Counted from the stretch's first letter, positions 16,396-25,430 are shown. The stretch is 64,000 nt of DNA from Intestinimonas timonensis (GCF_900626145.1 NZ_LR130816.1:712077-776076), one strand, 5' to 3'. The notes: generated by a model from the sequence alone, not told the origin. Translations and numbers: made by a program.

Positions 16396-17334
16396 TCACA
16401 GCTTGGCCCGGTAGGCGTCCAGCTCGGCCCGGCTGCCCCGGACGAAGTGGCCGGGCTCCACCTCCTCCCACAGGGGAGGATTCTGGTCGGAGTAGTTGTG
16501 GCAGCTGGGGTCGTAGACCTCAAGCACCTTCTGCCGCTCGGAGATGGGGTCGGGCTGGGGGATGGCGGAGAGGAGGGCCCGGGTGTAGGGGTGGAGGGGG
16601 TGGGCAAAGAGCTGCTCGGTCTCGGCCAGCTCCTGGAGCTCTCCCTTGTAGATGACGGCGATGCGGTCGCAGATGAAGCGCATCACAGAGAGGTCATGGG
16701 CAATGAAAAGATAGGTGAGGCCCCGCTCCTTCTGGAGCTTGGACATGAGGTTTAGGACCTGGGCCCGGATGGAGACGTCCAGAGCGGAGATGGGCTCGTC
16801 GGCGATGATGAACTCGGGGTCCAGGATCAGGGCCCGGGCGATGCCGATGCGCTGGCGCTGGCCGCCGGAAAACTCGTGGGGGAAGCGGCTGGCGAACTCG
16901 GGCAGGAGGCCCACGTCGCTGAGGGCCTTGGCCACCTTCTCCTCCCGCTGAGCCTCGGTGAGGTGGAGCTTCTGGGCGTAGAGTCCCTCGGAGATGATGT
17001 AGTCCACCTTGGCGCGCTCGTTGAGGGAGGCCATGGGGTCCTGGAAGATCATCTGGATCTTCCGGGTGACGGTGCGGTCCACCTCGTGGCTCACTTTTCC
17101 GCTGATCTTCTCTCCCTGGAACCACACCTCGCCGCCGGAGGCGGGATGGATGCGGATGATGGCCCGGCCGATGGTGGTCTTGCCGGAGCCGGACTCGCCC
17201 ACCAGGCCAAAAGTCTCTCCCTTATGGATCTGGAAGGAGACATGTTTCACGGCGTGGAAGGGCTTGCGGCGGGAGCCGAAGTCCACGCACAGGTCCTTGA
17301 CGTCCAGCAGGACGTTGGTGTCAGGCTTGACCAC
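16396..17334 (-). CDS. Oligopeptide ABC transporter ATP-binding protein (OppF-like)
   Basis: 312 residues, taking a GTG start at 17334 that follows AGGGGG and lies 14 bp inside the OppD-like gene; the open frame runs further up but only as overlap. Walker [11 protein letters not shown]-loop [10 protein letters not shown], signature [15 protein letters not shown], Walker B EFIIADEP and the H-loop (FIAHDLSVM) are all present, followed by the C-terminal oligopeptide-type extension ([19 protein letters not shown]). Paired with the OppD-like ATPase to power muropeptide import. Confidence 0.94.
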   Translation of the reverse strand: MVKPDTNVLLDVKDLCVDFGSRRKPFHAVKHVSFQIHKGETFGLVGESGSGKTTIGRAIIRIHPASGGEVWFQGEKISGKVSHEVDRTVTRKIQMIFQDPMASLNERAKVDYIISEGLYAQKLHLTEAQREEKVAKALSDVGLLPEFASRFPHEFSGGQRQRIGIARALILDPEFIIADEPISALDVSIRAQVLNLMSKLQKERGLTYLFIAHDLSVMRFICDRIAVIYKGELQELAETEQLFAHPLHPYTRALLSAIPQPDPISERQKVLEVYDPSCHNYSDQNPPLWEEVEPGHFVRGSRAELDAYRAKL

Positions 17335-18382
17335 GCAGACGCACCCCCTGTTCTCTGAGCTGTTTGATATGCTCCGGCGGCTCCACCTTGGGGGCCCTGG
17401 GGTCCAGGAGCCAGGTCCGGACCTTGTGGGTGGGGCTGACCTCAAAGTAAGGAGGCCGCTCCACAAAATCGATCTTCAGGGCCTGGGGATTCCGGGGGGC
17501 GAAGGCGTCGCCTTTGACCTCGTTAAAGAGGTTGGCGGGCGTGCCGGCGATGGAGTAGAGCGGCTCTCCCTTGATGCCCAGCTGGGGCAGGGAGGACAGC
17601 AGCGCCCAGGTATAGGGATGGCGGGGATCGTAGAAGACCTCCTCACAGGTGCCGATCTCCACAATATCCCCGGCGTACATCACGGCGATGCGGTCGGCCA
17701 CGTTGGCCACCACGCCCAGGTCGTGGGTGATGTAGATGGTGGTGAGGCCGTACTGCTTCTGAAGGGCCTTGATGAGCTCCAGGATCTGGGCCTGGATGGT
17801 CACATCCAGAGCCGTGGTGGGCTCGTCACAGATGAGGATCTTGGGCCGGCAGGCGATGGCGATGGCAATGACCACCCGCTGGCGCATGCCGCCGGAGAAT
17901 TCATGGGGGTACTGCTTGTAGCGGCGCTCCGGATCGTCGATGCCCACATGGGTCAGAGTCTCCAGCACCACCTTCCGGGCCGCCTCGCCCTTGAGACCCT
18001 GGTGGAGGACCACCGCCTCCTCGATCTGCTTGCCGATGGTCTTGAGGGGGTTGAGAGAGGTCATGGGGTCCTGGAGGACCATGGCGATCTCTTTGCCACG
18101 GATGGCCTGCCACTCCTTTTCGGTGCGCAGCTGGGCCAGATCCATGCCGTTCTGATACTGGATGGTGCCGCTTTCAATGGCGCCGTTCTGGTCGGTGAGG
18201 CCCATGAAGGTTTTGGTAAAGACGCTCTTGCCGGAGCCGGACTCGCCCACGATGGCCAGGGACTCCCCCTGATAGAGGTCCAGGGAGACGCCGCGGATGG
18301 CGTGAAGGGTGCGGCCGCGGAGGGTGAATTTCACATTCAGGTCCCGGATCGACAAAATGACGTCATGTTCTTTTTGTTCCAT
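17321..18382 (-). CDS. Oligopeptide ABC transporter ATP-binding protein (OppD-like)
   Basis: 353 residues. Walker [13 protein letters not shown] at about 45, Q-loop [13 protein letters not shown], signature [15 protein letters not shown], Walker [14 protein letters not shown]-loop YITHDLGVV, then the OppD-type C-terminal tail ([19 protein letters not shown]). The ATG at 18382 follows GGAGGTGGGCAG. It is 12 bp downstream of the permease gene and overlaps the next ATPase gene, so the two ATPases are coupled. It belongs to the same operon as LdcA, the serine hydrolase and the NlpC/P60 enzyme. Confidence 0.95.
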   Translation of the reverse strand: MEQKEHDVILSIRDLNVKFTLRGRTLHAIRGVSLDLYQGESLAIVGESGSGKSVFTKTFMGLTDQNGAIESGTIQYQNGMDLAQLRTEKEWQAIRGKEIAMVLQDPMTSLNPLKTIGKQIEEAVVLHQGLKGEAARKVVLETLTHVGIDDPERRYKQYPHEFSGGMRQRVVIAIAIACRPKILICDEPTTALDVTIQAQILELIKALQKQYGLTTIYITHDLGVVANVADRIAVMYAGDIVEIGTCEEVFYDPRHPYTWALLSSLPQLGIKGEPLYSIAGTPANLFNEVKGDAFAPRNPQALKIDFVERPPYFEVSPTHKVRTWLLDPRAPKVEPPEHIKQLREQGVRLRGQA

Positions 18383-18394
18383 CTGCCCACCTCC

Positions 18395-19438
18395 TCAGCT
18401 GACGTGATTTTTCGGGTCCGCCGCGTCGGCAAAGGCGTTGCCGATGACATAGAAGCAGACGGTGACGAAGGACAGGGCCACACAGGGGATGATGAGCTGA
18501 TAGCTCAGGGAGGGCGTGGTCATCAGGGCCTTGCCGGCGATGATGAGGGTGCCCAGGGAGGGCGTGTAGACGGGCAGGCCCAGGCCGATGTAGGTGAGGA
18601 AGACCTCGTCGGTGATGGCGGTGGGCACTGCCAGGGCGGCCCGGAGCATGATGATGGACACCAGATAGGGCAGCAGGTTGCGGTAGACGATGCGGGGCGT
18701 GCTGCTGCCCAGGCAGCGGGAGGCCAGGTTATAGTCCCGGTCCCGGATGATGACCACCTGGTTGCGGACATACCTGGCCATCTTCAGCCACCCCACCAGA
18801 CACATGGACAGGATGATGGTGCTCATGGAGGGCCGCAGGATGTAGGAGATAAGGATGAGGATGATGGTCCGGGGCACATTGTCCACGATATTGTAGGCAG
18901 AGGTGAGGAACTGATCCAGCCGGCGCACATAGCCCCACAGCACTCCTAAGGTGATGCCGATGATACACTCGGAGAGGGCCACCACGAAGCCGATGAAGAG
19001 ACTGGTCCGGGTGGCGTACCAGGTCCGGGACCACAGATCCTGGCCCAGGTTGTTGGTGCCCAGGATGAAGCCTTCCACCTCACCGGGCTGCTTATTGGAG
19101 AGGGGCATGCCCGTCTCCTCGTTGTAGAAGATCTCCGTGGGGTCCTTCTGGTTGGGGAGGAAGGGCTGGATGAAGGTAAAGAGGAGCATGATCCCCAGCA
19201 GGATGATGAGCAGGCGGGCAACCTTGTTGCGCCAGAAAATGCGCAGGGTGGAGCGCCAGTAGGAGTAGTTGGAGTAGCCTGTCCGCTCGGCGGCGGCGGC
19301 GTCATAGTCGGCCAGCGTAAAGAGCTGGGGGTCCAGGGCGTCGATCTCGGCCTGGGTGAGGCCTTTGGCCTTCTTTGCCAGGTCCTCCTCCAGAGAGGCG
19401 GCCAGCTTGTCCAGCTTGCGTTTTCCGATCTGCGGCAT
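18395..19438 (-). CDS. Oligopeptide ABC transporter permease (OppC-like)
   Basis: 347 residues. A long charged N-terminus (about 75 residues, with two KK-rich helices) precedes the first membrane segment, typical of larger OppC proteins. The EAA loop is visible (VVIIRDRDYNLASRCLGS, then NLLPYLVSI). The ATG at 19438 is immediately after the OppB stop, with no spacer. It forms the channel with OppB. No oddities. Confidence 0.94.
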   Translation of the reverse strand: MPQIGKRKLDKLAASLEEDLAKKAKGLTQAEIDALDPQLFTLADYDAAAAERTGYSNYSYWRSTLRIFWRNKVARLLIILLGIMLLFTFIQPFLPNQKDPTEIFYNEETGMPLSNKQPGEVEGFILGTNNLGQDLWSRTWYATRTSLFIGFVVALSECIIGITLGVLWGYVRRLDQFLTSAYNIVDNVPRTIILILISYILRPSMSTIILSMCLVGWLKMARYVRNQVVIIRDRDYNLASRCLGSSTPRIVYRNLLPYLVSIIMLRAALAVPTAITDEVFLTYIGLGLPVYTPSLGTLIIAGKALMTTPSLSYQLIIPCVALSFVTVCFYVIGNAFADAADPKNHVS

Positions 19439-20380
19439 TCAGCGTCCCCCCCTTTCCTGACCCAGCTTGATGCGCGGGTCGGCCAGTGTCATAAAGAAAT
19501 CGCCCAACAGCAGTCCCAGAATGCCCACACTGGCAAAGATGAGCACCAGGGCCTGGACCATGGCGTTGTCCTGTCGCTTGATGACGTCCACCAGCAGTCC
19601 GCCCATACCCGGCACCGAGAACAGGGACTCCACATAAATGGAGCCGATGATGGTGTTGAGGAATGAGGTGGGCAGCAGCTGGATGATGGGCACGAAGGCG
19701 TTGCGCAGGACGTGGTGGTACATGATGTCCCGGCGGGAGACGCCCTTGGCCATGGCCAGCTTCACATAGTCAGAGTTGAGCTGGTCTACCATATACCGGC
19801 GCATCCACATGGCGTACTCGGCAATGTTGGCCAGAGAGAGGCACAGGATGGGCAGGATCCAGCTGGTGGGGTTAGAGCGGCTGTACAGCATGGGCAGTGC
19901 CAGAGAGCGGGAGCCCACCATCTGGATGACCAGATAGTAGACCACCACAGGCACGGCGTTGAGCAGCACGATGAAGCCGGTACCCAGCTTGTCGGGCAGA
20001 CGGCCCTTGTAGCGGCTCATGACCACGCCAAGCGGAATACCCACCACCAGGGAGAGGACCATGGCCATGCAGCCCAAGGTGAGGGAGACAGGGATCTTCC
20101 GGGCCAGGATCTCCGTGACAGGCACGTTGGGCTGGTAGATCCAGGAGGTGCCCAGGTCGCCGTGGAACAGATCCCGATAGAACCGGAACAGCTGCACCGG
20201 CAGAGGATCGGTGAGTCCCAGGTTCTCCAGGCCGTTCTGAATCATCTCCGGGGTCATCTTGTCGAAGTTGGGGAAGTAGCCCTCAATGGGCATGAGGCGC
20301 ATGAGGGAGAAGATGACAGCCGTGATGATGAAAAGTGCCACCACAGCGAAGGCCAGGCGTTTTAATATGTATTTCAGCAT
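19439..20380 (-). CDS. Oligopeptide ABC transporter permease (OppB-like)
   Basis: 313 residues. N-terminal MLKYILKRLAFAVVALF segment, then five more membrane helices, with the EAA loop at about 210-235 (DYVKLAMAKGVSRRDIMYH). An AAAGGAG site precedes the ATG. It follows the binding-protein gene by 134 bp that hold two strong hairpins (20407-20453 and about 20470-20500), which could lower expression of the permease relative to the binding protein. Confidence 0.94.
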   Translation of the reverse strand: MLKYILKRLAFAVVALFIITAVIFSLMRLMPIEGYFPNFDKMTPEMIQNGLENLGLTDPLPVQLFRFYRDLFHGDLGTSWIYQPNVPVTEILARKIPVSLTLGCMAMVLSLVVGIPLGVVMSRYKGRLPDKLGTGFIVLLNAVPVVVYYLVIQMVGSRSLALPMLYSRSNPTSWILPILCLSLANIAEYAMWMRRYMVDQLNSDYVKLAMAKGVSRRDIMYHHVLRNAFVPIIQLLPTSFLNTIIGSIYVESLFSVPGMGGLLVDVIKRQDNAMVQALVLIFASVGILGLLLGDFFMTLADPRIKLGQERGGR

Positions 20381-20406
20381 GGGGGCGCTCCTTTCGGGAT
20401 ACAGAT

Positions 20407-20453
20407 TGTATGTTGAGACGAGAGCGCTGAAAACGCTCTCGTCTCAACATACA
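20407..20453 (-). other. Perfect 20-bp intercistronic hairpin between OppA-like and OppB-like genes
   Basis: Arms TGTATGTTGAGACGAGAGCG (20407-20426) and its exact complement (20434-20453) around a 7-nt loop. No T-run follows on the minus strand, so it is not a classic terminator. A second GC-rich hairpin (GACGTGTCCG / CGGACACGTC, about 20469-20490) lies just upstream in the transcript. Such structures after binding-protein genes commonly protect the upstream mRNA. Confidence 0.7.
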
Positions 20454-20514
20454 AAGCCCGGGCGGCGGGGACGTGTCCGGGTACGGACACGTCCCCCTTG
20501 CCCGGCGCGGGGGA

Positions 20515-22440
20515 TCAGCTCTCGGCGGCAGCGGCCTCCAGGGCAGCCTGGCGGTCGGTCTCCCACTGCTCATACTGGGCGTAGTACTCGTCCATGCTGA
20601 TGGGGGTATCCAGCAGATGGGCACCCTCATAGCGATAGCTGGACACGCCGAAGGGGGAGAAGGGCCGGTCGAAGACGGACAGGTCAGAGACCACGTAGCC
20701 GTTGTCGGCCTGGCGGTGGAAGGGGATGACGATGGCGTGCTTGATGAGGAAGGCCTCGGCGTTGGCAAAGGCGGTGTAGCGCTTCTCGATGTCCAGCTTC
20801 TCGTCCTTGCCCTCCTGGACCATCTTGATGTAGACGGTCTCTGGCGTACCGATGAACTTCTCCTCGTCGAAGACGCCGGCAGCCATATCTTCCTCGGTGT
20901 AGATGTAGCCGGTCAGCAGGTCAGACTGCGTGGTGAGCTCGGGCCAGCTGTAGGTGTAGCCCAGGCTCCAGGGGTCGGAGTAGGTCTCCGGGTCGGCGTA
21001 GTCAGGACCCCAGTTGCACAGCATGAGGGAGTACTCGCCGCTCTTACGGACCTCGGCCAGGAAGTTGGTGGAGGGGCCGGCTTCCACGGTGATGTCGATG
21101 TAGTCGGTGCCCAGCAGGCTCTCCAGCTGCTGCTCAATGATCTGGCAGCTCTCGCCCCAGTAGGGGGTAGCGGGGTTGTAGGGCATGAGGATCTTGATGG
21201 GGAAGGTGGCGCCGGCGGCGGTGAGCTCCTCCACGGCCTGCTCCTTATACTGCAGGGCCTGCTCCTCGTTGAAGGGATCGGTGTTGGAGATTTCGGCCAG
21301 ATCGCCCATCTGGGTGTAATCCACACCGTTGTAATCCACAAAGCCCTCGGGGGTGATGGTGCGGATCAGGTTGGCCTCGGTGTTGTAGGGCTCGTAGGGG
21401 TACTCGGCCTTCTGACGGTCAATGCCGTAGGCAATGGAGAGGCGGAAGGCCTCGTTGTTGACGGCGATCTTCCAGTTGTCGGGCTCAAAGGCCTCGTCCA
21501 TCTTGGGATCGAAGTTGAAGAGCCACCAGTAGGTGTAATAGGAGCTGCGGGTGGGACGGACCATGTCCTTGGTGCTGTCGTCCTCCAGCCAGGCCTGCAG
21601 CAGCTCGGCGGGGATCTTGGCCTGGTCCACGGAGCCCTGCTTGTACATGTCGGGGGCCAGCTTATTGGCCTCGGTGTTATAGGTGCGCTCGATGCGCTCG
21701 ATGTAGACGTTGTCGGCGTTCCAGTAGTTGGGGTTCTTCACCCACAGCTGGCTCTCCTGGGGGTTAAACTCCTGGCAGATATAGGCGCCGTTGTAGAGCA
21801 GGGTGTCGGCGCTGGTGCCGAAGCGATCACCCACCTCAGCCAGGAAGTCGGCGTTCACGGGCATGAAGCACACATAGCTGAGCATGGACAGGAAATAGGG
21901 GGTGGGAGCGTTGAGGGTGTACTCCACCGTCATGTCGTCCACCGCGCGGACGCCGATCTCATTGGGATCGGTGATGGCGCCGGAGTAGTACTCCTGGGCG
22001 TTCTTCACCACGCTGGAAACGATGTCGAAGGTCTTGGAGTCGTTGGCAGGGTCACAGACGTACCGGAGACCGGTGACGAAGTCCTGGGCAGTGAGGTCGG
22101 CGTACTCGGAGCCGTCGCTGCGGTACCACTTCACACCCTCCCGGAGGGTAAAGGTCCAGGTGAGGCCGTCCTCGCTGGTGGTCCAGTCGGTGGCAAGACC
22201 TCCATGGGCCACGCCGAATTCGTCGTACTGGACCAGGGTGTCCACGAAGTTGGCGCACAGCTCAAATTCGGTAGCCTGAGAGGTCACCAGATAGTTGAGC
22301 GTGGTAGCCTCAGAGGCGTACAGCTCACGGAAGGTGGTGGAGGCCTGTCCGTCTCCGCCTTCACCGCCGCCGCAGGCGGCCAGACTCAGGGTCATGGCAC
22401 CGGCCAGCAGGAGGGCCGTCCATCGGGTGGTTCTTTTCAT
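20515..22440 (-). CDS. Oligopeptide-binding lipoprotein (OppA-like, SBP family 5)
   Basis: 641 residues, larger than the two binding proteins at 0.7-4.1 kb, in keeping with OppA-type proteins. Signal peptide MKRTTRWTALLLAGAMTLSL with lipobox LAAC (Cys about 23), a short Gly-rich linker, then an SBP_bac_5 body (FTLREGVKWYRSDGSEYADL). Second gene of the muropeptide operon, after the epimerase. Expected to capture cell-wall peptides at the outer face of the membrane; this is inferred from its neighbours rather than from binding-site residues. Confidence 0.92.
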   Translation of the reverse strand: MKRTTRWTALLLAGAMTLSLAACGGGEGGDGQASTTFRELYASEATTLNYLVTSQATEFELCANFVDTLVQYDEFGVAHGGLATDWTTSEDGLTWTFTLREGVKWYRSDGSEYADLTAQDFVTGLRYVCDPANDSKTFDIVSSVVKNAQEYYSGAITDPNEIGVRAVDDMTVEYTLNAPTPYFLSMLSYVCFMPVNADFLAEVGDRFGTSADTLLYNGAYICQEFNPQESQLWVKNPNYWNADNVYIERIERTYNTEANKLAPDMYKQGSVDQAKIPAELLQAWLEDDSTKDMVRPTRSSYYTYWWLFNFDPKMDEAFEPDNWKIAVNNEAFRLSIAYGIDRQKAEYPYEPYNTEANLIRTITPEGFVDYNGVDYTQMGDLAEISNTDPFNEEQALQYKEQAVEELTAAGATFPIKILMPYNPATPYWGESCQIIEQQLESLLGTDYIDITVEAGPSTNFLAEVRKSGEYSLMLCNWGPDYADPETYSDPWSLGYTYSWPELTTQSDLLTGYIYTEEDMAAGVFDEEKFIGTPETVYIKMVQEGKDEKLDIEKRYTAFANAEAFLIKHAIVIPFHRQADNGYVVSDLSVFDRPFSPFGVSSYRYEGAHLLDTPISMDEYYAQYEQWETDRQAALEAAAAES

Positions 22441-22550
22441 GCTTTCTCCTTCTCTCCTCTTGTTTTTTGGGCGGTTCGTCCGCCCGCGGGGTCCATCAAA
22501 AGCCGCCCACGCGGCGCTGATGCGGGAGAAAGGGGTCTTGCCGGTCTGGC

Positions 22551-23639
22551 TTACTGCCAGTCTTTACAGGGGATATTGGTCACGCCGATGCCGGGATCGT
22601 CGCTCATGCGGATGACGGCCTCGTCGAAGACCGGCCCGCCGGTGAAGGGGTCCTCGGCACACAGGGAGGGGCCGTCCAGGTCGCAGCGGGTGATGACGCT
22701 CCGGCCCGCCGCCAGGTGGGCGGCCGCGGCCACAGAGAGCCGGGACTCCAGCATACAGCCGATCATACACTCCACGCCGTAGATCTCGGCCACATCGCAG
22801 ATCTTCAGGGCCTGCCAGATACCGCCGGTCTTCATGAGCTTGATGTTGATGAGGTCGGCGGCCCCCCGGCGGATGATCTCCACCGCGTCGGCGGGGGAGA
22901 AGACCGACTCGTCGGCCAGAATGGGGGTCTGCACCCGGCTGGTCACATAGACCATGCCCTCCAGATCGTGGGCGGGCACGGGCTGCTCCACCAGGTCGAT
23001 GTCCAGTCCCTTGTCCTCCATGGCCGAGATGATGGCCACCGCCTCCTTGGCCCGCCAGCCCTGGTTGGCGTCCACACGGAGCTTCACGTCGGGGCCCACC
23101 GCTTCCCGGATGGCGGCCATCCGTTCCACATCGGCCTTGGGGTCCTTGCCCACCTTAATTTTCAGGATGCGGTAACCGCGCTCCACCGCCTCCAGGCTAT
23201 CCCGCACCATCTCCTCCACCGGATTCACCGAGATGGTGAGATCGGTCTCCAGCTCCCGCTGGGCGCCGCCCAGGGCCCGCCACACCGGGATGCCGTACCG
23301 CTTACCCCAGAGATCGTAGATTGCCATGTCCACCGCCGCCTTGGCGGTGGTGTTCTTTACCATGCAGGCCTGGAGCTTTTTCATCACCCCGTCCAAATCC
23401 TCCACCTCCATCCCCACCAGGGCGGGGCGGATGAAATCCCGGACGGCGCACTCCACGGAGCCCATGGTGTCGCCGGTGATGACAGCGGTGGGAGGCGCCT
23501 CGCCGTAGCCCACCTGGCCGTCGTCAGCCACCACCATGACAACCACGTCCTCCAGATGGGTGACGGTGCGCAGAGCCGTCTTGAAGGGGTGGCGCAGCGG
23601 AAGGGAAATGCGCCCGGTTCGAATATCCTGAATCACCAT
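22551..23639 (-). CDS. Enolase-superfamily dipeptide epimerase (L-Ala-D/L-Glu epimerase, YkfB-like)
   Basis: 362 residues. Converts L-Ala-D-Glu to L-Ala-L-Glu so that the dipeptide can be hydrolysed and used. The N-terminal capping domain carries the recognition loop (GYGEAPPTAVITGDT). The barrel has the catalytic pair: Lys in ILKIKVGKD and a second Lys in INIKLMKTGG. Metal ligands are Asp in LRVDANQGW, Glu in VEQPVPAHD and Asp in ADESVFSP. First gene of the operon; ATG 23639 follows AGGGGG. A promoter with an operator-like inverted repeat lies upstream (23713-23754). Its presence with LdcA and NlpC/P60 mirrors Bacillus ykfABCD. Confidence 0.93.
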   Translation of the reverse strand: MVIQDIRTGRISLPLRHPFKTALRTVTHLEDVVVMVVADDGQVGYGEAPPTAVITGDTMGSVECAVRDFIRPALVGMEVEDLDGVMKKLQACMVKNTTAKAAVDMAIYDLWGKRYGIPVWRALGGAQRELETDLTISVNPVEEMVRDSLEAVERGYRILKIKVGKDPKADVERMAAIREAVGPDVKLRVDANQGWRAKEAVAIISAMEDKGLDIDLVEQPVPAHDLEGMVYVTSRVQTPILADESVFSPADAVEIIRRGAADLINIKLMKTGGIWQALKICDVAEIYGVECMIGCMLESRLSVAAAAHLAAGRSVITRCDLDGPSLCAEDPFTGGPVFDEAVIRMSDDPGIGVTNIPCKDWQ

Positions 23640-23712
23640 GGGTCATACCCCCTGAAATGAAATTTCAAAATTTCCAAGTTTCATAGTCTGAAAATTTGTT
23701 TCACTCTAGGAC

Positions 23713-23754
23713 TTCACTTAGGTGAATTGTACCATGTCTTTCCCGGCTTGTAAA
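23713..23754 (-). promoter_or_regulatory. Promoter and putative operator of the muropeptide operon
   Basis: Minus strand TTTACA (23749-23754), 17 bp, TACAAT (23726-23731): five of six matches at each box. An inverted repeat TTCAC-TTAG-GTGAA (23713-23726) abuts and overlaps the -10 box and would cover the transcription start. A half-site TTCAC repeats about 9 bp further downstream. The position suits a repressor; the divergent WYL protein is the obvious candidate. Confidence 0.7.
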
Positions 23755-23878
23755 GAGACAAACTGGCCGCAGTCCGCCTGCCCGCCCCTTCTCAGCTCCC
23801 GGCACATGCAATTTTTACTTGGCAAAGCTGCATTGTTGGGCAGCACGCCCCAAAAACAATTTTCTTCCAAGTTTTATA

Positions 23879-23914
23879 AAAGTCCTTTTTTTAGGACTTT
23901 ATTTCTGGTAAGAT
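23879..23914 (+). promoter_or_regulatory. Promoter of the WYL regulator gene with AAAGTCCT palindrome
   Basis: A perfect inverted repeat AAAGTCCT-TTTTTT-AGGACTTT (23879-23900) covers the -35 region, followed by an extended -10 TGGTAAGAT (23906-23914). Autoregulation is likely. The same half-site occurs in the 6271-6294 inverted repeat. Confidence 0.55.
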
Positions 23915-23941
23915 GAAGAGACAGAGAGGAGGCGATGTCCG

Positions 23942-24934
23942 ATGGCCAGAGGCGCAGGACAAAAACAGAAGCTGCTGGTGCTCCAGAAAGTGCTGCTGGA
24001 ACAGACGGATGAGGAGCATTCCATGACCACCCAGTCTCTCATCGACACCCTGGCGGCCCAGGGGATCCCGGCGGAGCGCAAGAGCATCTACAACGATATG
24101 GAGGTGCTGCGGCAGACCGGCCTGGACGTCCAGAGCCGAAAGGGAAAGGACCCGGGCTGGTTCGTGGGGGACAGGGCCTTCCAGCTCCCGGAGCTCAAAC
24201 TGCTGGTGGATGCGGTGCAGTCCTGCAAATTCATCACCAAACGGAAAAGTGACGACCTCATCCGCAAGCTGGAGGGCCTCACCAGCGTCCACCAGGCCCG
24301 GCAGCTCCAGCGGCAGGTCTATGTGGACCGGCGGGTCAAGACCATGAACGAGAGCGTCTACTACTCCATTGACAAGCTCCACACCGCCCTGGCCGCCGGA
24401 AAGGCCGTGACCTTCCGCTACTTTGATTACGACGTAACAAAGCAGAAGGTCTTTCGCCGGAGCGGCCGGCGGTACACGGTCTTTCCCCACGGGCTCATCT
24501 GGAACAGCGAAAATTATTACCTGGTGGGCTGGGACGGCACCAAGAAGGAGGTGCGCCACTACCGGGTGGACAAGATGGCGGAGCTGGCCGTCACCTGCTT
24601 GAAGCTGGAGGAGGGGGAGGACCTGGACCGCTCCAGCTTCGACATGGCGGCCTATGCCGCCAAGCACTTCGGCATGTTCAGCGGCCGGGAAGGCAAGGTG
24701 CGCCTGCGCTGCGCCAACAGCATGGTGGGGGTCATGCTGGACCGGTTCGGCCAGGAGGTCATTCTGGTCCCCGACGGCCCCGACCACTTCACCCTCACTG
24801 TGGACGCGGTGGTCTCCCCCCAGTTTTACGGCTGGCTCTTCGGCCTGGGGGAAGAGGTGACCCTCACCAGTCCCGACTGGGCGGTGGAGGACTACCGGCA
24901 GCGGCTCCGGGCCGCTCTGGGGCAGGGACAATAG
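23942..24934 (+). CDS. WYL-domain transcriptional regulator
   Basis: 330 residues. N-terminal winged HTH at about 10-75 (SLIDTLAAQGIPAERKSIYN), a helical linker, then the WYL domain at about 145-225 (FRYFDYDVTKQKVFRRSG, LIWNSENYYLVGWD) and the WCX C-terminal extension (about 250-325). WYL proteins are ligand-responsive regulators. The gene is divergent from the muropeptide operon, with operator-like palindromes at both promoters, so it most likely senses a cell-wall peptide or a product of its breakdown. ATG 23942 lies after AGGAGG with a slightly long spacer. It ends at a terminator that has been split by a repeat. Confidence 0.93.
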   Translation: MARGAGQKQKLLVLQKVLLEQTDEEHSMTTQSLIDTLAAQGIPAERKSIYNDMEVLRQTGLDVQSRKGKDPGWFVGDRAFQLPELKLLVDAVQSCKFITKRKSDDLIRKLEGLTSVHQARQLQRQVYVDRRVKTMNESVYYSIDKLHTALAAGKAVTFRYFDYDVTKQKVFRRSGRRYTVFPHGLIWNSENYYLVGWDGTKKEVRHYRVDKMAELAVTCLKLEEGEDLDRSSFDMAAYAAKHFGMFSGREGKVRLRCANSMVGVMLDRFGQEVILVPDGPDHFTLTVDAVVSPQFYGWLFGLGEEVTLTSPDWAVEDYRQRLRAALGQGQ

Positions 24935-24941
24935 ACAAAAA

Positions 24942-24979
24942 GGGCGGGCGCTCCCGGTGGGAGTGCCCGCCCTTTGTTG
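24942..24979 (+). terminator. Terminator of the WYL gene, with duplicated 3' arm
   Basis: Left arm GGGCGGGCGCTCCC (24942-24955) pairs with GGGAGTGCCCGCCC right after it, followed by TTTGTTG. The 24-bp right-arm block (24956-24979) recurs at 25209-25232 with two differences, and the distal version pairs perfectly with the left arm. The inserted 229-bp unit between the two blocks is repeat family 2, copy B, plus upstream sequence. Confidence 0.8.
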
Positions 24980-25208
24980 TAGAAAAATAGGAAATGCCTT
25001 AGATTTTGCACAAGAGCCTCGCAGAGTTCCGTCGTCCGCAGACGACGGAATCAAGTTCGATCTGTTTTTTCCGGCGACATGTGCGTCGGAAAAAACACTA
25101 CTCAGCCTGCAAGCGTGCGAGCGCAGCGAGTGCGACGCAGCAGTCTGTATCTCTTCGAAAAAATGCTTGCATTTTTGAGAGAGCCTGTCGACATTGTCGA
25201 CAGGCTCA
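24980..25208 (+). repeat. Repeat family 2, copy B, inserted in the WYL terminator
   Basis: Non-coding hairpin-rich insert. Hairpins: TTCCGTCGTC / GACGACGGAA near 25030; TTTTTTCCG / CGGAAAAAA near 25066-25096; GAGCCTGTCGACA / TGTCGACAGGCTC near 25181-25207. The 3' module 25129-25209 matches copy A (11997-12078, minus) in gene orientation. It is flanked by the 24-bp near-identical terminator arm (24956-24979 and 25209-25232). Confidence 0.7.
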
Positions 25209-25226
25209 GGTGGGAGCGCCCGCCCT

Positions 25227-25430
25227 TTATTGCGCCGCCTTCAGCTCCTCCGGCCAATACCACTGGCGGCTGCCGTCCGGGAAGAGGACCCGAAAGAGTC
25301 CGCTCTCCCCCCGCTCGATGACCTTTCCCTCCGGGGATACCACCGGACGGCACCCCACAGAGGTCCTGCCCCGGACCACCACCCGGCTCAAAAGCCCGAT
25401 GGCAGCCGTTTCCACATCTGCTGTGCACAT
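25227..25430 (-). CDS. Small hypothetical protein
   Basis: 67 residues from ATG 25430, preceded by AAAGGAG at proper spacing; a 12-residue longer start is possible. The sequence (ADVETAAIGLLSRVVVRGRT, then PDGSRQWYWPEEL) shows no signal peptide or membrane segment. A C-terminal basic/aromatic motif could be a small beta-barrel. No family recognised. Its stop codon lies inside the distal copy of the WYL terminator arm, so the two convergent genes share that terminator. Confidence 0.6.
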   Translation of the reverse strand: MCTADVETAAIGLLSRVVVRGRTSVGCRPVVSPEGKVIERGESGLFRVLFPDGSRQWYWPEELKAAQ

